Assembly: GCA_903884655.1 (NCBI GenBank)
Contig: CAISFO010000018.1
Location: 124,001 to 188,000 of the forward strand
DNA length: 64,000 bases
Source of the DNA: an uncultured Holophagaceae bacterium
GTDB taxonomy: Bacteria > Acidobacteriota > Holophagae > Holophagales > Holophagaceae
Direction of reading: 5' to 3'
A program made the translations under genes and the position numbers. How positions within the stretch are numbered: position 1 is the stretch's first letter; each line of letters begins with the position of its first letter. This document shows, one piece after another, positions 7,927-16,576 of the stretch. Below the pieces are notes generated by a model. It had not been told where the DNA came from, ran no database searches, and worked only from the letters and a program-made list of their open reading frames with translations.

Positions 7927-8820
7927 TCAGTGAAGCCCTGGATCCTTTTCGCCCGCAGTCACCGCGATGGCCAGGTGGTTCTGCTTCGGGGGCAAGGGAC
8001 AGGTCGCGAACAACGTGAAGGAGCAGGGCGGGTTGTAGGCCTTGTTGAAGTCCAGGACCACCTTCCCGTCCTTGGGAGGATCGGCATAGAGGAACCGGCC
8101 GGCTGGATAGGTTCCGTGCGCGCTGGTGGCATCCCTGAAGATCAGAAAGAACTCCGGATGTTCCGGATCCTCGATCATGGGCTCCAGCGTGACTTCACGG
8201 CCAGCCATCCTGAAGGTCAGCAGCCCCGGTGCGGTCATGGATTCCGTGGTGCCCAGCACAGTGGGGATGTCCCGCTTCTGCGGAACCGGATACGGTGTGA
8301 AGGTCGCCTCGACCCGCCAAATGGGATCCACGGGATACCGGGCCACACCGTGGAAGGCCTTGCGGGTGGGTGACTCGGGGTCCTTGATCCGAACGGCGAA
8401 CCGGTCGCCGCGCTGGATCACGAAGAACTTCACCCTGCCCGCCTGCAGGACATCCGGCTTGCCCTCGGCGTCAGTCTTCAGCCTCGCCTCGGTGGCAGGT
8501 TTTCCGTTCAGGAGGATCCCACTGCCCGGAAAGGGCTGGAACCGCACGACCCCGCCCTGAAGCAGAAAGAGACCAGCCTTGGCTGGTGCGGCCCATTCCG
8601 GAAGCAGCACTGTGGAACCCGGCGCAGAGCCCAGGGTGTTCTCTCCTGGATTCAGCCAGTCGCGGCCGATGAGGCTGAGCCAGCCGTCCTCGGCGGCGAG
8701 CCGCGCCACACGGCCCTGGTGCCAGGCCTCAATGGCGTTCAGGTAAGCATCCTGTGCTGGTGCCGACAGGCAGGTGAAACACAGGAACAGGAGGACGAGG
8801 ATCTGGTTCATGCTGACCAT
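7927..8820 (-). CDS. DUF1684 family protein, exported
   Basis: The mature region matches the DUF1684 family as I know it: GWLSLIGRDWLNPGENTLGS near the N-terminus, a central GRVKFFVIQRGDRFAVRIKD segment, and the family's most conserved block, VLDFNKAYNPPCSFT followed by TCPLPPKQN, at the C-terminus. The N-terminus MNQILVLLFLCFTCLSAPAQ is a signal peptide with cleavage after AQ, so the protein is periplasmic. The start could be ATG 8820 or ATG 8811; an upstream in-frame ATG at 8883 would put 24 polar residues before the signal and is rejected. Biochemical function is unknown; the family is widespread and probably binds or modifies a small ligand. It is convergent with hydA and transcribed separately from lspA. 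Confidence 0.85.
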   Translation of the reverse strand: MVSMNQILVLLFLCFTCLSAPAQDAYLNAIEAWHQGRVARLAAEDGWLSLIGRDWLNPGENTLGSAPGSTVLLPEWAAPAKAGLFLLQGGVVRFQPFPGSGILLNGKPATEARLKTDAEGKPDVLQAGRVKFFVIQRGDRFAVRIKDPESPTRKAFHGVARYPVDPIWRVEATFTPYPVPQKRDIPTVLGTTESMTAPGLLTFRMAGREVTLEPMIEDPEHPEFFLIFRDATSAHGTYPAGRFLYADPPKDGKVVLDFNKAYNPPCSFTLFATCPLPPKQNHLAIAVTAGEKDPGLH

Positions 8821-8928
8821 CGTACCAGCGCAGCCTGGATTTGGCGTCCCTGAGGGTCCCTGCGGCGAGAACGGCCTGGACATGCTGACTGGATGGTCAC
8901 TCTGATGGAGGAACGACCGGCTGGCTCC

Positions 8929-9462
8929 TCAGTGCCGCTCGTCGCCAGCAGAAACAGCCGGTCCCGTCCTGGTGTCGTCAGCGGCTGGGCCTCGATCCTT
9001 GGATGTGCGCGCCATCCCCACCAGGTAGAGAATGACGCCGATCAGGATGAAGCTGTCCGCCAGGTTGAAGGTCCAGTAGTGCCAGGTGCCGAAGATGAAG
9101 TCCAGGAAGTCCACGACTGCATGGCGGAGGATCCTGTCGATGCCATTGCCCAGCGCACCGCCAAGGATGAGGCCAAGGCTTACACGATCCCAGGTGGGGG
9201 TATGGTCCGCGAGGAACAGGCTGCCGAAATAGAACAGCGCGGTCAGTCCTGCCACGAGGAAAAGGATGTTGCGGACCAGGTCCGGCAGCCAGGTCAGGCT
9301 GCCGAAAATGGCTCCCCGGTTGAACCCCAGCGTCAGATGGAAGAATCCCTTGATGACGGGTCTGGATTGTCCCTCATCCAGCAGGCGCAGGATCCAGGCT
9401 TTGGAGCCCAGGTCGGCCGCCAGGACCCCCAGAGGCAGCAGCAGCCAACGCAGGCGGCGCAC
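8929..9462 (-). CDS. lspA: Lipoprotein signal peptidase (signal peptidase II)
   Basis: LspA cleaves prolipoproteins before the lipid-modified Cys in the inner membrane. The 177-residue protein has four hydrophobic segments. It carries the family blocks DLGSKAW, FNRGAIFG, GGALGNGIDRI followed by VVDFLDF, and FNLADSFI. The last two carry the catalytic Asp pair. The start is taken as GTG 9462, which overlaps the ileS TAG by one base (TAGTG) and gives an N-terminus (VRRLRWLLLPLG) leading straight into the first membrane helix. A longer frame from 9549 would only add residues encoded inside ileS. Many predicted lipoproteins in this window are its likely substrates. Confidence 0.95.
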   Translation of the reverse strand: MRRLRWLLLPLGVLAADLGSKAWILRLLDEGQSRPVIKGFFHLTLGFNRGAIFGSLTWLPDLVRNILFLVAGLTALFYFGSLFLADHTPTWDRVSLGLILGGALGNGIDRILRHAVVDFLDFIFGTWHYWTFNLADSFILIGVILYLVGMARTSKDRGPAADDTRTGPAVSAGDERH

Positions 9463-12266
9463 TAGGCCACCACGGCGGCGCAACGGACACAGAGGGCCAC
9501 GTCCTCGCCGGTCCCCTGCCCGCCCTTGTGGTTCCAGCAGCGAGGGCACTTCGGCCCATCGTGGGGCGTGACCGTGACGATGGGGCCGCTATCGGCGCTT
9601 GAGGCTGCACCTCGAGCGATGGAAGAAACCACCAGCAAGTCATCCAGGGATTCGCCGAGGGTATCCAGAAGATCCCATTCCGACTGGTCCTTCAGGCTGA
9701 TCTGAACGGCCGCGTCCAGGCTGGTGCCGATGGTCTTGGCCGCCCGGTGGGGCTCCATCGCCGCCTGAACGGCACCGCGCACTTCCCACAGCTTCTCCCA
9801 GGCTTTGTCCATTCCGGACTCTGCAGCAGAGCCGCCGAGCAGGGGGAACTGCTGTTCGTGGACGCTGCCAGCGCAGCCCGGGATCTGCTCCCAGGCCTCA
9901 TCGGCGGTGTAGCTCATGACCGGGGCCAGCAGCGTGCAGAGGCCCTGCGCCAGCTCCCAGCAGGTCTGACGGCAACTGCGGCGACGGGGGGAATCCAGCA
10001 CGTCGCAGTAGAGGCGGTCCTTGATGATCTCGAAGTAGCGGCCGGAGAGCTCCAGCTGGCAGAAGCCATGAATGGCCTGGGTGGCGCGGTGGAATTCGAA
10101 GCGGGTGTAGGCGTCCCGGGCCTCGAGGGTGGTGCGGCCGAAGGCATCCAGCACCCAGCGGTCAAGCGGGGCGAGTTCCGCGGGTGCCACTCTGTCCTTC
10201 GCAGGATCGAAGTCCGCCAGGGCACCCAGCAGGAAGCGCAGCGTGTTTCGGATCTTGCGGTAGGCGTCGGCGCTGCGGTCCAGGATCTCCTTGGAGATGC
10301 GGATGTCTTCGCTGTAGTCGCAGCTGGCGGCCCACCAGCGCAGGATATCGGCGCCGAGGGTCTTGAGGATCTCCTCGGGCGTGATGACATTGCCCAGGCT
10401 CTTGGACATCTTCTGGCCCTTGCCGTCGAGCACGAAGCCGTGGGTCACCACCTGCTTGTAGGGCTTGGTGCCCGTCGCGGCCAGGTTGAAGAGAAGGGAA
10501 CTGTGGAACCAGCCCCGGTGCTGATCCGAGCCTTCGAGGTAGATGAACTGGCCGTAGTCGGATCGCTTCAATTCAGGATGGGACTCGCACACGACCGAGG
10601 CGCTGACGCCGGAATCGATCCACACATCGAGGATGTCCGTTTCCTTGAGGAACACTGTCGAACCGCACCTGCACCTGGCCCCCGGCGGGACCAGGCCCTC
10701 CACGGGCAGCTCACCCCAGGCTTCGATGCCGCCCTTCTCGATGGCGGAGGCGGCAGCCTCGAAAATGGAGGCAGCCACCAGGGGCTCACCACAGGATTCG
10801 CAGCGCAGCACCGTGATGGGCGTGCCCCAGGCCCGCTGGCGGCTGATGCACCAGTCCGGCCGGCCGGCGATCATGGCCGAAATGCGGTTCTGGCCCTGGG
10901 CAGGCACCCACTGGGTCTGCTCCACGCCCTCGATGCCCAGTTCCCGGAGGGTTCGGCCCTTCCCGATCAATTCGGAGTCCATGGTGATGAACCACTGCTC
11001 GGTAGCGCGGAAGAGGATGGGAGTCTTGGTGCGCCAGCAGTGGGGATAGCTGTGGGTCAGAGACTCCTCGTGCAGGAGGCTGCCCTCTCGCCTCAGGCGC
11101 TCCACCACGAGAGGATTGCATTCGAAAATGTTCTTCCCTTCGAATTCCGGATCATTCACGGCGGGAAGGAACTTGCCATCCGGGCCCACGAGCTGGAGCA
11201 ACCCCAGATGGTGAGCCAGATTGAAATCATCCACCCCGTGGTCCGGGGCCGTATGGACGAGGCCTGTGCCCGTATCGGCGCTGACGTAATCCGCCAGCAG
11301 CACTGGACTGACACGGGGGATCCAGGGATGTTGTGCCACGAGGGTTTGGAATTCACGGCCCCGGCGGATCTCGATCGTGTGCAGCTCGACACCGAGTTTC
11401 CTGCCGAAGTCCTCGCGGAGTGGGACGGCCACGATGTAATGGCGGTCGGCTGCCCGCACCACGGCATATTCCAGGTCCGGGTGCATGGCCACGGCCAGGT
11501 TGCTGGGCAGAGTCCAGGGCGTGGTGGTCCAGATGGGCACGAAGAGTGGCGTGGGAAGTTCCAGGCGTCTGGCCTCCGCATCGGCCACCGGGAAGGCGAC
11601 AGTGATGGCCGGACTGGTCCTGTCGGCGTACTCGACCTCGGCTTCGGCCAGGGCCGTCCGTGCCCCGTAGCTCCAGTGGACGACCTTCAGTTTGCGGGTG
11701 ACGCTGCCGCTTTCGAAAAGCTTCGCCAGATGGCGCACGGTCTCTGCTTCGTAGAGGGGATCCATCGTCACGTAGGGGTGTTCCCAGGCGCCCAGCACGC
11801 CCAGCCGCTGGAAAGCGGTGCGCTGGGTGTCAATCCACTTCTGGGCATAGGCTCGACATTTCTGCAGGAACTCGGCGCGGCTGAGTTCCCGGCGTTTGGG
11901 CCCCAGGTCCTTTTCCACCGCATGCTCAATGGGCAGGCCATGGCAGTCCCAGCCAGGGACGTAGGGCGACTCGTAGCCCTCCATCCACCGGGACTTCACC
12001 ACCACATCCTTGAGGATCTTGTTGAGGGCATGGCCCATATGGATGGCGCCATTCGCATAGGGCGGTCCGTCGTGGAGTACCTCTCGCCCCTTCCCCGTCC
12101 CGGCCGCATTGTCGGCCTTTCGCCGGGCCTCGATGCGGTGGTAGAGCCCCTCGGCCTTCCAGCGCTCCAGCCGTTTGGGCTCACGCTGAGGCAGGTCCGC
12201 CTTCATGGGGAAATCGGTCTTGGGAAGAAAGACGGAGTACTTCTTAACCGGAGCTTGCTCGCTCAT
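9462..12266 (-). CDS. ileS: Isoleucyl-tRNA synthetase
   Basis: Class I aminoacyl-tRNA synthetase that charges tRNA-Ile. The 934 residues include the HIGH motif as HMGH (76-79) after GPPYANGAI, the CP1 editing domain (around 195-400), and KMSKS at 619-623 (GQKMSKSLGN). The C-terminal zinc finger has CPRC and CVRC pairs, as in the bacterial (E. coli-type) enzyme. The start at ATG 12266 gives the typical short N-terminus. The frame stays open to 12380, but that stretch contains the mscL terminator. lspA follows with overlapping stop and start, the common ileS-lspA order. No T-box-like leader is seen in 12267-12350. Confidence 0.97.
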   Translation of the reverse strand: MSEQAPVKKYSVFLPKTDFPMKADLPQREPKRLERWKAEGLYHRIEARRKADNAAGTGKGREVLHDGPPYANGAIHMGHALNKILKDVVVKSRWMEGYESPYVPGWDCHGLPIEHAVEKDLGPKRRELSRAEFLQKCRAYAQKWIDTQRTAFQRLGVLGAWEHPYVTMDPLYEAETVRHLAKLFESGSVTRKLKVVHWSYGARTALAEAEVEYADRTSPAITVAFPVADAEARRLELPTPLFVPIWTTTPWTLPSNLAVAMHPDLEYAVVRAADRHYIVAVPLREDFGRKLGVELHTIEIRRGREFQTLVAQHPWIPRVSPVLLADYVSADTGTGLVHTAPDHGVDDFNLAHHLGLLQLVGPDGKFLPAVNDPEFEGKNIFECNPLVVERLRREGSLLHEESLTHSYPHCWRTKTPILFRATEQWFITMDSELIGKGRTLRELGIEGVEQTQWVPAQGQNRISAMIAGRPDWCISRQRAWGTPITVLRCESCGEPLVAASIFEAAASAIEKGGIEAWGELPVEGLVPPGARCRCGSTVFLKETDILDVWIDSGVSASVVCESHPELKRSDYGQFIYLEGSDQHRGWFHSSLLFNLAATGTKPYKQVVTHGFVLDGKGQKMSKSLGNVITPEEILKTLGADILRWWAASCDYSEDIRISKEILDRSADAYRKIRNTLRFLLGALADFDPAKDRVAPAELAPLDRWVLDAFGRTTLEARDAYTRFEFHRATQAIHGFCQLELSGRYFEIIKDRLYCDVLDSPRRRSCRQTCWELAQGLCTLLAPVMSYTADEAWEQIPGCAGSVHEQQFPLLGGSAAESGMDKAWEKLWEVRGAVQAAMEPHRAAKTIGTSLDAAVQISLKDQSEWDLLDTLGESLDDLLVVSSIARGAASSADSGPIVTVTPHDGPKCPRCWNHKGGQGTGEDVALCVRCAAVVA

Positions 12267-12347
12267 CGGCGCCCTCGTGCGTCGGGGGGCGCACCCACGC
12301 GCCCCGGGGTTGATCTTCCAGTTCACCATGGAACCCTTGCCCTCACA

Positions 12348-12375
12348 AGAGAAAGGGCCCGGTTGCCCGGGCCCT
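12348..12375 (-). terminator. Intrinsic terminator after mscL
   Basis: On the minus strand a 9-bp GC stem (AGGGCCCGG / CCGGGCCCT, 12354-12362 and 12367-12375) with a 4-base loop is followed by TTTCTCTT. It lies between the mscL stop and the ileS start, so ileS probably has its own promoter. Confidence 0.75.
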
Positions 12376-12393
12376 ACCATGGATGTGGAACCT

Positions 12394-12786
12394 TCAGAGC
12401 TGGCTTGTGCAGAACTTGCAGCGAGTGGCCTTGATGGCCACCTGCTCCAGACAGGCCGGGCATTCCTTGCTGGTCGGAGGCGCGGCGGGCGCCTCCTCCT
12501 TCTTCATGAACTTGCCCAGGAACTTGACCAGGACAAGGAAGATCACCAAGGCAATGATCAGGAAGTTTACGGTGGCGCCGAGTACGGCCCCAATGCGGAA
12601 TTTCCCGAGGACCCACTCCTCCCACTTGATGTTCGCGGGCAGCACCATCGTCACCATCGGCATGACGATGCCATCGACGAAGGCCGTGACGATCTTGCCG
12701 AAGGCACCGCCCACGACCACGGCCACAGCCAGATCCACGACGTTGCCCTTCATGACAAAAGCCTTGAATTCTTCTTTCAGAGACAT
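12394..12786 (-). CDS. mscL: Large-conductance mechanosensitive channel MscL with C-terminal zinc-ribbon-like tail
   Basis: A homopentameric inner-membrane channel that opens under osmotic downshock. The N-terminus [25 protein letters not shown] is the family signature. Two membrane helices follow, TM1 at about 17-45 and TM2 at about 66-92. The 130-residue length is standard, but the cytoplasmic tail ends in a four-cysteine element: Cys109, Cys112, Cys123, Cys126 (CPAC...CKFC). This can bind zinc or form disulfides; such tails occur in some non-enterobacterial MscL proteins. GGAG lies seven bases before ATG 12786. The gene is monocistronic, bounded by two terminators. Confidence 0.95.
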   Translation of the reverse strand: MSLKEEFKAFVMKGNVVDLAVAVVVGGAFGKIVTAFVDGIVMPMVTMVLPANIKWEEWVLGKFRIGAVLGATVNFLIIALVIFLVLVKFLGKFMKKEEAPAAPPTSKECPACLEQVAIKATRCKFCTSQL

Positions 12787-12796
12787 GGGAGCACTC

Positions 12797-12829
12797 CAAA
12801 AAAAGCGACAGGGGCGTGAGCCCCCGTCA
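12797..12829 (-). terminator. Intrinsic terminator after the OmpA-like gene
   Basis: On the minus strand a 9-bp stem with one mismatch (12807-12815 with 12820-12828) and loop TCAC is followed by a run of seven T residues (12798-12804). It overlaps the region just upstream of the mscL ribosome-binding site. Confidence 0.8.
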
Positions 12830-12844
12830 CAGAAGGATTAGGTA

Positions 12845-13987
12845 TTACTTGGTGCCCTTCTTCGCAGGCTTCTTGGGGGCGGGAGCAGGGGCAGTGTCCA
12901 CGGTTCCCATTTCGTTCTTGCGCACCTCAGTCTTGCCGTCGCTGACCTTGACGTCGATCTCCACGCGGCGGTTCTTGGCCTGGCCCTCCTTGGTTTTGTT
13001 GTCGGCGATGGGCTTGTCGGGACCCGCACCCACGGTGGTGACCTTCGAAGCCGGGATGCCCGAATCCACCAGGATGTTGGCCACCGCATCGGCGCGCAAC
13101 TTGGAGAGGGACTTGTTCAGAGCCAGGCTGCCCACAGATGAGGTATGGCCACTGACCACCAGGGTGTAGTCTCCGGGATAGGCCTTTAGCCCAGCTGCCA
13201 CCTTCTGGATGGCGGCCTTCGCATCGGGGCCCAACTCGGCCTTGCCATTGGCAAAGTGAAGGACAGCCTCATCCAGCACGATCTTCGCCGGAGGTGGCGG
13301 GGGAGGCGGAGGCGGAACGGGCTTGGCAACCTCAACAACCGGTTCCGGTGCCGGGGGTGGGGGTGGCGGCGGTGGGGGTGCCACGGGTGCGGGCTTGGGT
13401 TCGGGCACAGGTGCCGGGGTGGGTTCAGGCGCTGGTGCAGGAGCCGGGGCAGCTTTCCTGCCACCCCAGGTATAGCCCAGGCCAAGGGAGGTCAAGATTT
13501 CGTTGCGCGCGGCCGGCAGGTTCACCCGAACCACCTTGGCGCCCACATCCAGGAAGAACTGATCCGCAGGCCGACCCATGAGACCCACCCCACCGTGGTA
13601 GTTGAGGCGGGTGGTACTGTCCGACTTCCCGGAGTACGGGGTGGCCACGTTGGTGCCACCCAATCCTGCGGCCAGGTAGGGATACCAGTTGCTGGCGCCG
13701 GGACGGAGGTTGTAAAGCCCTGAAACAAGGAGATGATTTTCATTTGCGGAACCGAGGTTCAGCGGGTTCTTGTCCAACTGGAGGCGCGTCTGGATGGCTC
13801 GGAGGTCCAGGCCCCAGGAGTCCGTGTACCAATGACCCACGCCAAGGCCGTAGTGCAGATGGTCCTTGAGGTTGGCCTTGTTCTCGAACAACGTGTCGCC
13901 TGCGTACCCAGCCACCCAGGCCGTGCCCTGCTGGGCAGAAAGGGTCAAGGCCGTCCCCGCAAGCAATATCTGCAGGATTTTTTTCAT
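12845..13987 (-). CDS. OmpA-family outer-membrane protein (beta-barrel plus peptidoglycan-binding domain)
   Basis: A 380-residue exported protein with signal peptide MKKILQILLAGTALTLSAQQ. Residues 20 to about 175 look like an 8-strand barrel, with alternating Tyr/Trp-rich stretches and a GLGYTWG-type last strand. Residues of about 178-235 are a Pro/Ala-rich linker containing two long Pro runs. The C-terminal OmpA domain (about 240-350) has NGKAELGPDAKAAI, VSGHTSSVGS and NRRVEIDVKV, which bind peptidoglycan. The start is ATG 13987 with GGAGG six bases upstream; ATG 13999 precedes that site and is rejected. It probably tethers the outer membrane to the wall. It has its own terminator. The upstream region (13988-14376) must hold the promoter. 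Confidence 0.93.
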   Translation of the reverse strand: MKKILQILLAGTALTLSAQQGTAWVAGYAGDTLFENKANLKDHLHYGLGVGHWYTDSWGLDLRAIQTRLQLDKNPLNLGSANENHLLVSGLYNLRPGASNWYPYLAAGLGGTNVATPYSGKSDSTTRLNYHGGVGLMGRPADQFFLDVGAKVVRVNLPAARNEILTSLGLGYTWGGRKAAPAPAPAPEPTPAPVPEPKPAPVAPPPPPPPPPAPEPVVEVAKPVPPPPPPPPPAKIVLDEAVLHFANGKAELGPDAKAAIQKVAAGLKAYPGDYTLVVSGHTSSVGSLALNKSLSKLRADAVANILVDSGIPASKVTTVGAGPDKPIADNKTKEGQAKNRRVEIDVKVSDGKTEVRKNEMGTVDTAPAPAPKKPAKKGTK

Positions 13988-14376
13988 GATTTCCTCCAAA
14001 GGCGAGGTGTGACCTCCATCACACCCTACCCGGAAGGGCGCCCAACGTGCAACCGGAAATGCCGTGGAGTCCTGTCTGGAAGAGCTTTTTAACTCACTGG
14101 ATAGGTCAGTGGTCTATTGTTAATTTAAGGCATGGTTCCCATTGATCCAATTGTGTGGCGGTCGCCTTCATCGCGAAGAGACCATTCCCTTGCTTTCGAG
14201 CGGCACCATCAAGTCCATGCACCGAAATGTGGATTTTGGTGGGTTTGCTTGCCAGCTTGTCCGTCCCACTCCCGGCGCCATCTGCGGCAATAAGCGAGAC
14301 TTCAATTCCAGGGCTGATCAGACTTTCAACGCCGAGCTCTCGGCATCGCCAGCGACAGTAGCCGAGACATCCCGGC
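13988..14376. other. Non-coding gap between the OmpA-like gene and the biotin carrier gene
   Basis: About 390 bases without a convincing gene. Short open frames on both strands (up to 112 codons) lack ribosome-binding sites and any recognisable content. The part at 14085-14160 is AT-richer and probably holds the promoter of the OmpA-like gene. A weak minus-strand candidate is TTGGAT-N17-TAAATT ending near 14122. The 13-mer GCGCCATCTGCGG at 14275-14287 equals the core of the palindromic repeats found around hemL, and may be a decayed copy or chance. Confidence 0.4.
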
Positions 14377-14901
14377 CTAGGCTTCGGGCGCCACGACCGT
14401 GATGAGTGCAGCTCCCGTTTCAACGGTGGCGCCCTCCTGGACATGCACAGTCTTGATGGTTCCGGTGGTGCTGGTCTTCAGCTCGTTCTGCATCTTCATG
14501 GCCTCCATGACCAGGAGGGTCTGGCCTTCCTGGACCTGGTCGCCGACCTGCACGAGCAGCTTGACGATCTTGCCGGGCATGGGAGAGGACAGCAGCCCTC
14601 CACCGGCCCCGGCTCCCCCGGCACCAGAGAGCAGCGCGCGGCGGGGGTCCACCAGGGCGAATTCGTAGGCGCCGTCGTAGAGCATCGCCCGGTAGGCATG
14701 GGCCTCAGGATCCGCGGATTTGGCCTGGTCCAGGCGGACCTCGACGGAACGGCCACCCAGCAGGATGGAATAGCAGCCTGGCTCCATTTCCAGGATGTCG
14801 ATGGGCTGGCTCTCCCCTTCCCAGACCAGCGTTGTGACGCCGTCCAGGTGGAGCAGTTCCACGTCCTTGGAGTCCTTGCCGAGGATAAGAGTGCGTTTCA
14901 T
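14377..14901 (-). CDS. Biotin carboxyl carrier protein (acyl-CoA carboxylase biotinyl subunit)
   Basis: A 174-residue protein. The C-terminal 75 residues form a biotinyl/lipoyl domain with the biotinylation motif EAMKM at 133-137 (Lys136) after SSPMPGKIVKLLV. A Gly/Ala-rich hinge (91-102) precedes it. The N-terminal 90 residues resemble the BT-type connector of propionyl/acetyl-CoA carboxylase alpha chains rather than classical AccB. It follows accC by 16 bases and should carry the carboxyl group from AccC to a carboxyltransferase not in this window. Acetyl-CoA versus propionyl-CoA specificity cannot be told from these two genes. Confidence 0.9.
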   Translation of the reverse strand: MKRTLILGKDSKDVELLHLDGVTTLVWEGESQPIDILEMEPGCYSILLGGRSVEVRLDQAKSADPEAHAYRAMLYDGAYEFALVDPRRALLSGAGGAGAGGGLLSSPMPGKIVKLLVQVGDQVQEGQTLLVMEAMKMQNELKTSTTGTIKTVHVQEGATVETGAALITVVAPEA

Positions 14902-14917
14902 GTTTCAGGCTCCTCAG

Positions 14918-16411
14918 CTACAAACGGTTGAACCGACCCCAGTGCTTCCAGGCGTCCGGTGTTCCATCCCCACTTGCGGAAGGCTGGACGGCCCGCCGCT
15001 GTTCGTTCTCGAGTTCCTGCAGGAGGGCCGCGGCCACCGCGAATTTCAGGTCGGGCCCCTGTTCCTTGCGTTTCCAGAAAGGCTTGTCGAGCATGCCAGT
15101 GTGCAGGGCGCCTTCCCGGAAGGGTTCATGTTCCATCAGGGCCTCATGGAAGGCGATGTTGTGCCGGATGCCACCGATGCGGTACTCGGCCAGGGCGGCC
15201 CGCATGCGATCGATGGCCTCCAGGCGCGTAGGCCCCCAGGTGCTCAGCTTGCTGATCATGGGGTCGTAGAACATGGGCACATCCGCGCCTTCATAAACGC
15301 CGCTATCGTCGCGGACGTTCCGGCCGCTGGGGGTGCGGAGGAAGGTGATCTTGCCCGGGCTGGGCATGAAGTTCTTGTCGGGATCCTCGGCGTAGACCCG
15401 GCATTCCACGGCCCAGCCATTGAGAGGGATCTCCTCCTGGGTCATGGGCAGCTGCTCGCCTCGGGCCACCTGGATCTGCCACTTGACCAGGTCGAGGCCG
15501 GTGATCCACTCCGTAACGGGGTGTTCCACCTGCAACCGGGTGTTCAATTCCAGGAAATAGAAATTGCGGTCGGAATCGGCCAGGAATTCAACCGTTCCAG
15601 CCCCGACATAATCCACGGCCTTGGCGACTTTCAAGGCGGCCTCGCCCATGGCCTTGCGCATGTCCGGTGTCACATGGGGACTGGGAGCCTCCTCGATGAC
15701 CTTCTGGTGCCGCCGCTGCACCGAGCATTCCCGTTCGTGCAGATAGACGTGGTTCCCGTGCGTGTCGCCGAAGATCTGGATCTCGATGTGGCGGGGCTGG
15801 ATGATGGCCTTCTCCACATACACGCTGTCGTCGCCGAAGGAGGAAAGCGCTTCACCGCGGGCCCGGGCCAGGGCGGAGGTGAATTCATCGGGGTTGTGCA
15901 CCAGGCGCATGCCCTTGCCGCCACCACCCATGGCGGCCTTGAGCATCACGGGAAAACCAATCTTCTTGGAGGCCACCAGCAGCGCTTCCTCAGCCATGGT
16001 TTCCTGGATGCCGGGCACCACGGGACATCCTGCCTCGATCGCCACCACCCGGGCGGCGGTCTTGGAGCCCATGCTTTCGATAGACTCGGGCCGGGGCCCG
16101 ATGAAGGTGATGCCGGCAGCCGCAAAGGCCCGCGCAGCCCCGGCGTTTTCGGAGAGGAAGCCGTAGCCTGGGTGGACCGCGTCGGCCCCGCTGCGCTTGC
16201 AGACATCGATGATCTTCTCGATCACCAGGTAGCTCTCCCGGGCCGCGGCGGGGCCGATGAAATAGGCCTCGTCGGCCATGCGGACGTGCAGTGCCCCGCG
16301 ATCGGCTTCGGAATAGACGGCCACCGTGGGGATGCCCATCTCGCGGCAGGTACGGATCACGCGGATGGCGATTTCCCCGCGGTTGGCAATGAGGATCTTG
16401 GTCACTGGCAT
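14918..16411 (-). CDS. accC: Biotin carboxylase subunit of acyl-CoA carboxylase
   Basis: ATP-dependent carboxylation of the biotin carrier with bicarbonate. The 497-residue ATP-grasp enzyme has the N-terminal block KILIANRGEIA. It also has the ATP loop GGGGKGMR, the catalytic segment ERECSVQRRHQKVIEEAPS, and the Arg-containing LELNTRLQVEHPVTE motif. The length is about 50 residues above E. coli AccC because of a longer C-terminus. ATG 16411 has a G-rich Shine-Dalgarno (GAGGGGG) about eight bases upstream. The first 13 codons are repeated almost exactly 144 bases upstream, in frame. Cotranscribed with the biotin carrier gene. Confidence 0.95.
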   Translation of the reverse strand: MPVTKILIANRGEIAIRVIRTCREMGIPTVAVYSEADRGALHVRMADEAYFIGPAAARESYLVIEKIIDVCKRSGADAVHPGYGFLSENAGAARAFAAAGITFIGPRPESIESMGSKTAARVVAIEAGCPVVPGIQETMAEEALLVASKKIGFPVMLKAAMGGGGKGMRLVHNPDEFTSALARARGEALSSFGDDSVYVEKAIIQPRHIEIQIFGDTHGNHVYLHERECSVQRRHQKVIEEAPSPHVTPDMRKAMGEAALKVAKAVDYVGAGTVEFLADSDRNFYFLELNTRLQVEHPVTEWITGLDLVKWQIQVARGEQLPMTQEEIPLNGWAVECRVYAEDPDKNFMPSPGKITFLRTPSGRNVRDDSGVYEGADVPMFYDPMISKLSTWGPTRLEAIDRMRAALAEYRIGGIRHNIAFHEALMEHEPFREGALHTGMLDKPFWKRKEQGPDLKFAVAAALLQELENEQRRAVQPSASGDGTPDAWKHWGRFNRL

Positions 16412-16557
16412 GGCTTATTCCCCCTCTTTCGCATCTGCTCGCTGGATGGCGCGGGGACCTGACCCCGATCGCTCCGCTCCCACGCTCTCGCTCCGCTCGA
16501 TCCCGGAGGGGTCATCGTCCCCGCGGTTGGCAATGAGGATCTTGGTCACTGGCATGG
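16374..16557. repeat. 40-bp perfect direct repeat of the accC 5' end (16374-16413 and 16518-16557)
   Basis: The same 40 bases, covering the accC start codon and 12 further codons, occur at 16374-16413 and 16518-16557, offset by 144 bp (48 codons, in frame). Between them lie 104 GC-rich bases with short direct repeats (CGCTCCGCT twice) and the hairpin GGGGTCAGGTCCCC. The bases outside both copies differ, so this is a discrete duplication. Confidence 0.95.
16415..16555 (-). CDS. Possible 46-residue leader ORF created by duplication of the accC start
   Basis: From the upstream copy of the accC start (ATG 16555) the minus strand reads MPVTKILIANRGD. It then continues for 33 more codons, mostly Ser/Gly/Glu/Arg, to a TAA at 16415-16417. 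One codon (GCC) later, in the same frame, is the accC ATG. GAGG lies eight bases before ATG 16555, so it could be translated. Readthrough of the TAA would give an N-terminally extended AccC. It may be an untranslated relic of a duplication. Confidence 0.35.
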   Translation of the reverse strand: MPVTKILIANRGDDDPSGIERSESVGAERSGSGPRAIQRADAKEGE

Positions 16558-16576
16558 TCGGACCTCGGATTCAGGC

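Noticed and set aside
9747..12434. An 895-codon open frame antisense to ileS
   Set aside because: It mirrors the codon structure of ileS in a GC-rich genome, has no domain-like content, and runs across the mscL terminator.
14106..14444. A 112-codon minus-strand frame in the gap after the biotin carrier gene
   Set aside because: It starts inside the carrier gene in another frame, has no ribosome-binding site, and shows no recognisable motif.
14795..16462. A 555-codon plus-strand frame antisense to accC
   Set aside because: A His/Gly/Asp-rich shadow of the biotin carboxylase gene, without a start signal.
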